Shown: in pieces, positions 1 through 5,385 of the stretch
How positions within the stretch are numbered: position 1 is the stretch's first letter
How the letters are laid out: the number at the start of each line of letters is the position of its first letter
From: Clostridia bacterium
GTDB lineage: Bacteria > Bacillota > Clostridia > Oscillospirales > Acutalibacteraceae
NCBI GenBank assembly: GCA_900769375.1
Contig: CAAGGN010000276.1
Location: forward strand, 1-7,859
Length of the DNA stretch: 7,859 nt
Direction: 5' to 3'
The notes under the pieces: generated by a model
Told to the model about the DNA's origin: nothing
What the model saw: only the letters and a program-made list of their open reading frames with translations
Databases searched by the model: none
Position numbers and translations under genes: made by a program

Positions 1-80
1 CCGATCTTACCGTTATTCATGCAACCCGTCATAGTAAGCGCAAGGCAAAAAACAATTACAAAAGCAATAAAGCGTTTCAT
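1..80 (-). CDS. N-terminal fragment of a secreted lipoprotein (function not determinable)
   Basis: Only the first 26 codons lie in the window; the gene continues past position 1. The start at 80 is set by an AGGAG ribosome binding site at 90-86, five bases upstream. The fragment is a lipoprotein signal peptide: Met-Lys-Arg, a hydrophobic core at residues 4-16, then a lipobox ending Met-Thr-Gly-Cys with the lipidated cysteine at residue 20. Nothing of the mature domain is visible, so the family cannot be read from sequence. Context suggests ApbE (FAD:protein FMN transferase, often a lipoprotein in Firmicutes), because three upstream proteins carry or resemble covalent-FMN domains and need that enzyme; another FMN-binding lipoprotein is equally allowed. 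It sits directly after a terminator hairpin, so its expression may depend on read-through. Confidence 0.75.
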   Translation of the reverse strand, partial: MKRFIAFVIVFCLALTMTGCMNNGKI

Positions 81-90
81 AGTTTCTCCT

Positions 91-121
91 AAAAAAAGTA
101 GGGGTGTTCAAAACACCCCTA
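91..121 (-). terminator. Intrinsic terminator or attenuator after the two-domain lipoprotein gene
   Basis: On the minus strand a perfect 10-bp stem (TAGGGGTGTT paired with AACACCCCTA, positions 121-112 and 108-99) with a 3-base loop is followed by C and seven Ts (97-91). This is a textbook Rho-independent terminator for the lipoprotein gene that stops at 140. The T-run abuts the AGGAG of the next gene (90-86), leaving no room for a separate promoter in between. Confidence 0.88.
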
Positions 122-139
122 CCGATTTTTAAAATCAAA

Positions 140-1156
140 TTATTTTACAGTAGCGGCCTTAACTGCGGCTTTAACCATATCAGTAACTGCGATGGTGCAA
201 CCTGCGGTCTGAAGGTCTGCTACGCCGTAACCGTCTTTTTCAAGACCTGCGATTTCGTCAGCATTCTTACCTGCTAAAGCAGCGTCAAAAGCAGCTGCCT
301 GCTCGTTCCACTCTTTAACAACACCGTCTTTATTAAGGTCGGTACCGTAAGCAGACATACCATAATTGTTGCCAAGTTCACCCTTGGTGCTGATGGCCTT
401 GGTAACATCAACATCGGTAGCGCCCTTAGTATCGAAGCCAACGGATACAGATACTGAATCTGTTGCAGCAACCTTAACCTTGCCATCCTTATCCAAAGCG
501 GCAGCGGTAACGGTTGTGTTAAGCTCGGACTTACCTGCTTTTTCCTCGGTAGCATTAGCGGTGGTTTCAGAAGAAACAACGCCAAGCTTTAAGGTGTCAT
601 CTTCAGTAGCTGTAGATGCCTTGGCATTTTTAACTGCTTTTTCAAGAGCGGTTACATAGGGAGCAACTGCCATAGTACAACCTGCGGTCTGAATTTCTTT
701 ATTAGCATAGCCGTCAACAACTAATGCTTTAACCTCGTCAATGGTCTTGCCGACAACATTAGAAGCGAAGATTTCAACCTGCTCATACCACTCTTTAACC
801 TTGCCGTCGCCGTTAAGGTCGGTACCGTAAGCAGACATACCGTAATCTGCGCCCTTTTCGCCCTTGGTCTTGAATTCAGCGTTTGCTACTGCTTCGCCTT
901 TAGAAGTGTATTTTGCAGTATTCTGCGCCTCATCGATAACACATTTAACGATTTTGCCGCTCTCATCAACTAAAACAGCGGCCACGGTAGAAACAACCTC
1001 GGTACTACCATTTGTTTCGCCGTCGGCAGAGGTAGATTTGCCGTATTTAGCGGCAACGCCGAGACCAAACTTTAATTCTTTGGCGCCGCAACCTGCGAGT
1101 GCAAAGAGAGAGGCAACCATAAGAATTGTTAAGAGAATGCTTAATACTTTTTTCAT
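140..1156 (-). CDS. Lipoprotein with two tandem FMN_bind-like domains (PplA-like architecture)
   Basis: Predicted surface lipoprotein of 338 residues. Residues 1-22 are a signal peptide and the lipobox Leu-Ala-Gly-Cys places the lipidated cysteine at 23. The mature part is a tandem duplication with a 160-residue period: about 28-180 and 188-338. Each copy has a VDxxGKIV-type strand, the identical stretch YGMSAYGTDLN (105-115 and 265-275), a KEWxEQ helix and a closing TAGCT motif with Thr161 and Thr321. Layout and closing motif resemble FMN_bind domains, where the last Thr of DxxSGAT carries covalent FMN, but GAT is GCT here, so flavinylation is uncertain. A DxNxDG loop (113-118, 273-278) in each copy could bind calcium. 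Two such domains on one lipoprotein recall Listeria PplA. The gene has its own promoter and an AGGAG site (1169-1165). Start chosen from that site and the signal peptide. Confidence 0.8.
   Translation of the reverse strand: MKKVLSILLTILMVASLFALAGCGAKELKFGLGVAAKYGKSTSADGETNGSTEVVSTVAAVLVDESGKIVKCVIDEAQNTAKYTSKGEAVANAEFKTKGEKGADYGMSAYGTDLNGDGKVKEWYEQVEIFASNVVGKTIDEVKALVVDGYANKEIQTAGCTMAVAPYVTALEKAVKNAKASTATEDDTLKLGVVSSETTANATEEKAGKSELNTTVTAAALDKDGKVKVAATDSVSVSVGFDTKGATDVDVTKAISTKGELGNNYGMSAYGTDLNKDGVVKEWNEQAAAFDAALAGKNADEIAGLEKDGYGVADLQTAGCTIAVTDMVKAAVKAATVK
333..361. repeat. 29-bp direct repeat, copy in second lipoprotein domain
   Basis: Identical to 813-841 over 29 bases, exactly 480 bp away. 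It encodes the shared YGMSAYGTDLN stretch in the second domain of the lipoprotein. Nearby shorter matches keep the same 480-bp offset, for example 198-213 with 678-693, which encodes the TAGCT motif. Confidence 0.9.
813..841. repeat. 29-bp direct repeat, copy in first lipoprotein domain
   Basis: Partner of 333-361, in the first domain of the same gene. The exact in-frame 160-codon offset and base-level identity show an internal gene duplication, or later gene conversion between the halves. Confidence 0.9.
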
Positions 1157-1170
1157 TTTAATTTCTCCTA

Positions 1171-1186
1171 TAAAAAATATTTTTTA
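1171..1186. promoter_or_regulatory. 16-bp AT-only perfect palindrome in lipoprotein leader
   Basis: TAAAAAATATTTTTTA equals its own reverse complement. It lies between the predicted transcription start (about 1192) and the ribosome binding site (1169-1165) of the lipoprotein gene. It could be an operator, a weak RNA hairpin, or simply AT-rich leader sequence. I cannot assign a regulator. Confidence 0.35.
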
Positions 1187-1198
1187 GTTGCTGATTTC

Positions 1199-1226
1199 AT
1201 TATACATATTTTTGCCAATTAGTCAA
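1199..1226 (-). promoter_or_regulatory. Sigma-A-type promoter for the two-domain lipoprotein gene
   Basis: On the minus strand TTGACT (1226-1221) and a perfect TATAAT (1204-1199) are separated by 16 bases. Transcription would start near 1192, giving a leader of about 36 bases before the ATG at 1156. The promoter lies in the 79-base gap after the Gx-transporter gene, the only sizeable gap between genes of the cluster apart from the terminator. The lipoprotein can therefore be made independently of, and probably in excess over, the rnf operon. No GC-rich terminator separates the two units, so read-through is also possible. Confidence 0.82.
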
Positions 1227-1235
1227 TATAAATAC

Positions 1236-1739
1236 TTACATTTTAACTTTTTCCATATAGCGAGTGACAAGAGAGCCCAATATACCTACTAAAACACCTG
1301 CAACGGTGCCCGTAACGGCAAGGACTATCATATAATATCCTATCTCGGCAGTAGATAAAACAAGCATTGCTACGAGAATTTGTCCAAGATTATGGAAAAC
1401 TCCGCCCGCGACGCTTACTCCAACTATAGAAAACCTTTCGGTTTTCTTCAAAAGAGTCATTACACAAATGCTTAAAATTGCGCCACCCAAGCTATAAAGC
1501 AAGGAAACGGCGTTACCGAAAAGCAATGCTGAAAGCAGAATCCTCACCAAAGAAATCGCCGCGGCTTGTTTTACGGAAAATCTATAAAGCAAGAATATGA
1601 TTATTATATTAGGCAGACCGATTTTTATACCGGGTACTGCCGACCATATTGGCGGCAACAGACTCTCCACATAGGAAAGAATCATTGCAAGGGCGGTAAA
1701 AAGACCTAAAAAGCATACGGTTTTTGCATTTTTCTTCAT
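1236..1739 (-). CDS. Gx transporter family membrane protein (Hpre_diP_synt_I, EetB-like)
   Basis: A 167-residue integral membrane protein of the family named Gx transporter or 'heptaprenyl diphosphate synthase component I' (PF07456). It has about five hydrophobic segments and family landmarks: Glu25 in the first helix region, PGIKIGLPN at 36-44, an Arg-containing helix ending LLFGN at 72-76, and GGVFHNLGQ at 112-120. The start at 1739 is preferred: it follows the stop of the previous gene by one base, has GGTGG upstream, and gives the normal family length. An in-frame ATG at 1817 would add 26 residues and overlap the neighbour by 77 bases. The synthase name is probably misleading, since no prenyl synthase lies here. 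Alongside a NusG-II protein it matches the EetA/EetB pair that passes electrons from the membrane to extracytosolic flavoproteins; that role is inferred from context. Confidence 0.85.
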   Translation of the reverse strand: MKKNAKTVCFLGLFTALAMILSYVESLLPPIWSAVPGIKIGLPNIIIIFLLYRFSVKQAAAISLVRILLSALLFGNAVSLLYSLGGAILSICVMTLLKKTERFSIVGVSVAGGVFHNLGQILVAMLVLSTAEIGYYMIVLAVTGTVAGVLVGILGSLVTRYMEKVKM

Positions 1740-1740
1740 A

Positions 1741-2142
1741 TTAAGCCACCGTATCGGGAGCGTTTCCCCCGCTTTCTGCAATAATTTTAACAACCACCTT
1801 TTCGGGAAGGCAAACAATAGTTTGTCCCGATTTATCTATGGGGCGGTGCTTTACGCATATCTTATCGGGGCAAACGGCGCTTTCCATCTGCGCTTTCCCG
1901 TCTTTGATAGAAAGTATATTAGTCACCTTATCCCCCGTCTTTATAGGAACCTCTCTGTCTTCCGCAAGGGAATATCGGCCTATTTCCTCATTATTCTTTA
2001 AAACTACGGCGTATGCACCTTCTTTACGGGTTAAAGAATAAGTAAGGGCTAAAATTAAAATCGCCGACAAAATAGCCATTATAAGTAACATATCATTACG
2101 GCGCCGTTTTTGCGGCGCCGCACAGTTTTTATTATTCATCAT
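1741..2142 (-). CDS. NusG domain II-containing membrane-anchored protein (EetA-like)
   Basis: A 133-residue protein with a basic N-terminus (Lys/Arg at 12-15), one membrane helix at about 18-37 and an extracytosolic NusG_II domain (PF07009) at about 43-122. The diagnostic cysteines are present: CPDKIC (Cys91, Cys96) and IVCLP (Cys111). Positive residues before the helix predict that the domain faces outside. Despite the name it lacks the NGN domain of transcription factor NusG and is not a transcription factor. The start overlaps the rnfB stop by four bases (ATGA), indicating translational coupling; no strong ribosome binding site is seen, and a second ATG follows immediately. These proteins pair with Gx-transporter genes and occur near ApbE and Rnf genes; the Listeria/Lactobacillus homologue, as I recall, is EetA. 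A GC-rich hairpin lies in codons 8-15. Confidence 0.87.
   Translation of the reverse strand: MMNNKNCAAPQKRRRNDMLLIMAILSAILILALTYSLTRKEGAYAVVLKNNEEIGRYSLAEDREVPIKTGDKVTNILSIKDGKAQMESAVCPDKICVKHRPIDKSGQTIVCLPEKVVVKIIAESGGNAPDTVA
2099..2120 (-). promoter_or_regulatory. GC-only 8-bp hairpin just inside the NusG-II gene
   Basis: CGGCGCCG occurs twice (2099-2106 and 2113-2120), separated by six bases. Because CGGCGCCG is its own reverse complement, the copies pair into a perfect all-GC stem. In the message it starts about 20 bases after the NusG-II start codon, at the junction between the rnf genes and the accessory genes. It could slow translation initiation or block 3' exonuclease and so set different mRNA levels on each side. 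No T-run follows, so it is not an intrinsic terminator. Confidence 0.5.
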
Positions 2143-2927
2143 AATTTATGAAGACAGTGTGTCGGACAGCCCTCTACGCAAGCGCCGCAATCAACGCACT
2201 TCTCATAGTCAATAACCGCAAGATTATCAACCACGGTAATAGCTCCCGTCGGACAGGATTTTTCACACTTTTTGCAAGCAATGCAAGCGTTAGTACATAC
2301 CTTACGGGCAACCGCGCCCTTATCTCTGTTACTGCAGAGATTTGCAACGGTTTTAACGTCGGGTACCAAGGATATAATGCCTTTGGGACAGGTTTTAACA
2401 CAAAGTCCGCAACCGATACAAATTCTTCTGTCTACACGGGCGATACCATCCATAAGGCAGATGGCCTCAACGGGACAAACGCTTGCGCAATCGCCGCAAC
2501 CGAGGCATCCGTAATTGCAAGCATCAGGACCGCCGAAAATCATAGAGGCGGCGCGGCAGGAATCAACGCCCTCATATATGGCCTTTTTAGAGGTTGCTTC
2601 ACAGGTGCCGTTACAGTGAACAACTGCAACCTGCTCGACAACATCCTCTGCGCTTACGCCTAATACTTTGGCAATATCTGCGGCAACCGCATCTGCACCG
2701 GGGATGCAGAGATTTGTTTTAACATTGCCCTCGGCCAAAGCGGCGGCATAGTCATCACAACCTGTATATCCGCAAGCGCCGCAGTTTACACCCGGAAGGC
2801 ACTCACGAAGTTCCTTAACCTTTTCATCCTCATCAACATGGAAAAAGTGAGAAGCCAAGGTAAGAAGAATACCTGCTATCAAAGCTACGGCTGCAACCAC
2901 GATAAACGCTAATAAAATTTCATTCAT
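2139..2927 (-). CDS. rnfB: Rnf complex subunit RnfB, multi-cluster ferredoxin protein
   Basis: RnfB receives electrons from reduced ferredoxin and passes them into the membrane part of Rnf. Residues 3-25 are a membrane anchor. A 4Fe-4S domain follows with Cys49, Cys52, Cys57 and Cys74 (PF04060 pattern). Then come the spaced cysteines 105, 109 and 124, and four CxxCxxCxxxCP ferredoxin motifs at 141-151, 170-180, 215-225 and 244-254. Total length is 262 residues, normal for clostridial RnfB, which carries more clusters than the proteobacterial form. It begins 10 bases after the rnfA stop with GAGGG as a modest ribosome binding site, and its stop overlaps the next start by four bases. All canonical cluster cysteines appear intact. 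Confidence 0.96.
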   Translation of the reverse strand: MNEILLAFIVVAAVALIAGILLTLASHFFHVDEDEKVKELRECLPGVNCGACGYTGCDDYAAALAEGNVKTNLCIPGADAVAADIAKVLGVSAEDVVEQVAVVHCNGTCEATSKKAIYEGVDSCRAASMIFGGPDACNYGCLGCGDCASVCPVEAICLMDGIARVDRRICIGCGLCVKTCPKGIISLVPDVKTVANLCSNRDKGAVARKVCTNACIACKKCEKSCPTGAITVVDNLAVIDYEKCVDCGACVEGCPTHCLHKL

Positions 2928-2937
2928 AGCTTTACCC

Positions 2938-3534
2938 TCACTTTACAAGATTTTCTACTATTCCCGCAAATCCGAAGAATGCCATAGACATAAAGGAAGC
3001 GGCAATAAGTGTTACGGGAAGGCCTCTTAAAAACTTGGGAATTTTGGTTTCATCAATACGTGAACGAACACCCGAGAATAAAACCATAGCCAGAAGGAAA
3101 CCAAGTCCGCAACCTAAAGAACTAACCATTGACTGAACGAAGGTATAACCGTCATTAATATTGTTGATGGTAACGCCCAAAACTGCGCAGTTGGTGGTTA
3201 TAAGGGGAAGATATACACCCAAGCTCTTATGAAGAGTAGGTATAAACTTTTTAAGAATGATTTCGGTAAACTGAACTAAAGCCGCGATAACCAAAATGAA
3301 AATTATGGTCTGCATATACTCAAGTCCCGTTTTATCAAGAATAAATCTTTGAATAGGCCAGGTAACTGCTGTGGCTACAAGCATAACGAAGATAACCGCA
3401 ATACCCATACCCGTTGCCTGATTAAATTTTTTCGAAACACCGAGGAAGGGGCAGATTCCTAAAAACTGACTTAAAACATAGTTGTTAACAAGTATGCTTC
3501 CAAGAAGGATGCTAATGAGTAATTTTGCTTCCAT
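2938..3534 (-). CDS. rnfA: Rnf complex subunit RnfA, integral membrane protein
   Basis: RnfA (198 residues, PF02508) is a six-helix membrane subunit that pairs with RnfE around an intramembrane 2Fe-2S cluster. The family motifs are clear: NNYVLSQFLGICPFLG at 17-32 with Cys28, and TTNCAVLGV at 113-121 with Cys116. By analogy with solved Nqr/Rnf structures these two cysteines supply half of the cluster ligands. The start at 3534 lies one base after the rnfE stop and has a strong AAGGAGG-type ribosome binding site inside the end of rnfE. It is similar in fold to RnfE, which has opposite membrane orientation in the known complexes. Nothing is missing relative to the family. Confidence 0.97.
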   Translation of the reverse strand: MEAKLLISILLGSILVNNYVLSQFLGICPFLGVSKKFNQATGMGIAVIFVMLVATAVTWPIQRFILDKTGLEYMQTIIFILVIAALVQFTEIILKKFIPTLHKSLGVYLPLITTNCAVLGVTINNINDGYTFVQSMVSSLGCGLGFLLAMVLFSGVRSRIDETKIPKFLRGLPVTLIAASFMSMAFFGFAGIVENLVK

Positions 3535-3535
3535 A

Positions 3536-4216
3536 TCAGCCCTCCTCCTTTCCTAAACATGCGGAGCAGTTAGCGGCGGAAGGACAACCTTCGCAACCAA
3601 AATGTTTCTTTTTGGGCGCTCTGCCCTGCGTTAAGGCCGCAACTGCGAAAATAAGAAGTCCGTAAACCAAGAGGCCACCCGGGGCTTTAGTGAAGATATC
3701 TATGGTATGGTCCTTTAAGAAGGGAATCATAATTCCTGCAAAGGAGCCGGCGCCAAAAATTTCTCTAATGGTTGCCATAGCAAGCAAGGCCAAGGTAAAG
3801 CCCGCGCCCATACCGATTCCGTCCAAAGCCGCGCGGCCTACGGAATTCTTACTCGCAAACATTTCGGCTCTGCCTAAGATGATGCAATTAACGGTAATAA
3901 GGGCAAGGTAAACGCCTAAAAGTTCATAAAGTTCAGGCAGATATGCATGCATAAACATCTGAACGATGGTTACGAAGCCCGCAATAATTACGATATAGCA
4001 AGGAATTCTTACTGTATCGGGGATTATTTTGCGAAGCAGGGATATAACGATATTTGAGCATATAAGCACCGCCATAGCCGCAAGGCCCATAGCGAGAGCT
4101 CCTATAACCGTCTGCGTAGTTGCCAAGGTGGGACAGGTGCCAAGCACCAGCACAAATACTGGGTTCTCGACGAGAAGACCCTTTAATAAAACCGACATAT
4201 TACTATTCTTGTTCAT
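3536..4216 (-). CDS. rnfE: Rnf complex subunit RnfE with a cysteine-rich C-terminal tail
   Basis: RnfE (226 residues, PF02508) is the membrane partner of RnfA. It shows NPVFVLVLGTCPTLA at 18-32 with Cys28, and VNCIILGRAE at 109-118 with Cys111; these would complete the 2Fe-2S cluster shared with RnfA. After the last membrane helix (about 181-196) comes a basic stretch and a tail with Cys208, Cys211, Cys217 and Cys220 (CxxC, five residues, CxxC). That tail could bind zinc or an Fe-S cluster. Its start overlaps the rnfG stop by one base (TAATG) and has GGGAGGG eight bases upstream. A later ATG at codon 7 lacks a ribosome binding site and was not chosen. Confidence 0.96.
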   Translation of the reverse strand: MNKNSNMSVLLKGLLVENPVFVLVLGTCPTLATTQTVIGALAMGLAAMAVLICSNIVISLLRKIIPDTVRIPCYIVIIAGFVTIVQMFMHAYLPELYELLGVYLALITVNCIILGRAEMFASKNSVGRAALDGIGMGAGFTLALLAMATIREIFGAGSFAGIMIPFLKDHTIDIFTKAPGGLLVYGLLIFAVAALTQGRAPKKKHFGCEGCPSAANCSACLGKEEG

Positions 4217-5385
4217 TATTGAGCCCTCCCCTCAAGAATATTAACGGCTTCAATAACTCTGCCTACGGCAGTAATATAACCGTTTGTAGTAATAGTGGCG
4301 CCGCCGATGGCGTCAATTTCTTTATAGTTGGTTTGGTCTTTTCCGTTAAACTGAGTATAGAACTTGGGCTCCGCACACTGAGCTCCGTAGCCCTCGCTTT
4401 CCTTCTGAGAAAGGGTTTCGCAAGCAATAATCTTGCCACCCTTTGTTGCAGAGGCGCGGATTATGATGGGTTCACCCGAGGGGTTATAGTAGGTATCGCC
4501 GTTGATACCGAAGCCCGATGCCTTAACCTCAAATACATAGTTTCCGCTTGCGGTCTTTTCAGTTTTGATTATAGCGGCGGGAAGTTCCTTCGAAGGACTA
4601 AATGCCGAAACTTTAGAAGCGTTAATTTTTGAAGCGTAACCCGCAATAATATTCTTGGTTGCTTCGTCTGCGTCACCTAAAACGGCGCCCGTAGAATCAA
4701 CACCATAGAAATTACCGTTATAAACGATAACCATACCGCTCTTGTTGTTTGCTTTATAAACAGATGCTACGCCTTCTAATTCCTCAACCATAAACCAAGG
4801 AGTGAATTCTCCGTCTGCAGCGTGGAGAGCGGCGGAAAGATTATCCTTAAGGATTTCTTCTTCGCCTCTTAAATCAACGGTGCCTCCGCCTAAAATAATA
4901 GCGGTATTGAGAGCGTCTTTAACTGCGGCCTTATAAGCGGCAGTCGTTCTTGTAACACCTGCTACGGTATCAAGCGCATCAATATCTTCAATAGTTTTGC
5001 CTACGGTTTTATCTCCGTAGGTTTTTTCAGCTCCCAAAGTTTCGTTACTTGCAAGGCAGGTAGCGCCTGTAACCTTGCCCTCGCCGTCTACACCGCACAT
5101 AATAACGAGTCCCGTATTATATCCCGCGGTAGAAATTTTAACTACATATCCGCCACCGCTCTCCGAGTAAACCTCCGTAACGGTTTCGGGAAGCTCATAG
5201 GAACTTAAATCCACAAGAGTAAATTCCTTACCCTCAGGCATAACCTCTAAAAGCGCCTTGTTAGAAGCGGCACTTTCATTTTGCTTAATAATGGGACCTG
5301 TTATAAAATTGGTTACAGAAAGGAGTATCGCCATAACACTGCAAATCGCAGTTAAAACAATTACACTCTTTAAATGCTTATTCAT
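4216..5385 (-). CDS. rnfG: Rnf complex subunit RnfG, unusual double FMN_bind form
   Basis: RnfG holds covalent FMN on the outer face of the membrane. This protein has 389 residues, about twice the usual 180-210. After a membrane anchor (about 7-30) there are two FMN_bind-like domains (PF04205). Domain one, about 78-165, has ETLG at 115-118 and ends DTVAGVT at 139-145. Domain two, about 280-385, has ET at 323-324, FYTQFNGK at 342-349 and DAIGGAT at 358-364. The known flavinylation pattern is DxxSGAT with FMN on the last Thr; Thr364 fits well, and Thr145 fits except that GAT is GVT. Between them is a 110-residue linker with no clear motif. The start overlaps rnfD by 8 bases, with GGAGGG upstream. 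There is no frameshift: it is one continuous frame. Confidence 0.93.
   Translation of the reverse strand: MNKHLKSVIVLTAICSVMAILLSVTNFITGPIIKQNESAASNKALLEVMPEGKEFTLVDLSSYELPETVTEVYSESGGGYVVKISTAGYNTGLVIMCGVDGEGKVTGATCLASNETLGAEKTYGDKTVGKTIEDIDALDTVAGVTRTTAAYKAAVKDALNTAIILGGGTVDLRGEEEILKDNLSAALHAADGEFTPWFMVEELEGVASVYKANNKSGMVIVYNGNFYGVDSTGAVLGDADEATKNIIAGYASKINASKVSAFSPSKELPAAIIKTEKTASGNYVFEVKASGFGINGDTYYNPSGEPIIIRASATKGGKIIACETLSQKESEGYGAQCAEPKFYTQFNGKDQTNYKEIDAIGGATITTNGYITAVGRVIEAVNILEGRAQ

Noticed and set aside
1236..1817. Longer start for the Gx-transporter protein (ATG at 1817)
   Set aside because: It would overlap the NusG-II gene by 77 bases and add 26 residues unlike the family N-terminus. 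The ATG at 1739 has better spacing and gives normal family length.
1741..2142. Transcription antitermination factor NusG
   Set aside because: The protein has a membrane helix and only the domain-II family with CPDKxC. The NGN and KOW regions of true NusG are absent.
2148..2663. Plus-strand open frame of 171 codons
   Set aside because: It lies wholly opposite rnfB, whose cysteine motifs are unmistakable. The plus-strand translation has no recognisable domain and no supporting ribosome binding site.
4120..4632. Plus-strand open frame of 170 codons
   Set aside because: It is the reverse of the rnfE/rnfG junction region. Both of those genes are well supported, and the frame crosses two genes with no signal of its own.
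4216..5385. RnfG length explained by fusion of two genes through a sequencing error
   Set aside because: The frame is continuous, the two halves are similar domains, and only one membrane anchor is present, so an internal domain duplication fits better.
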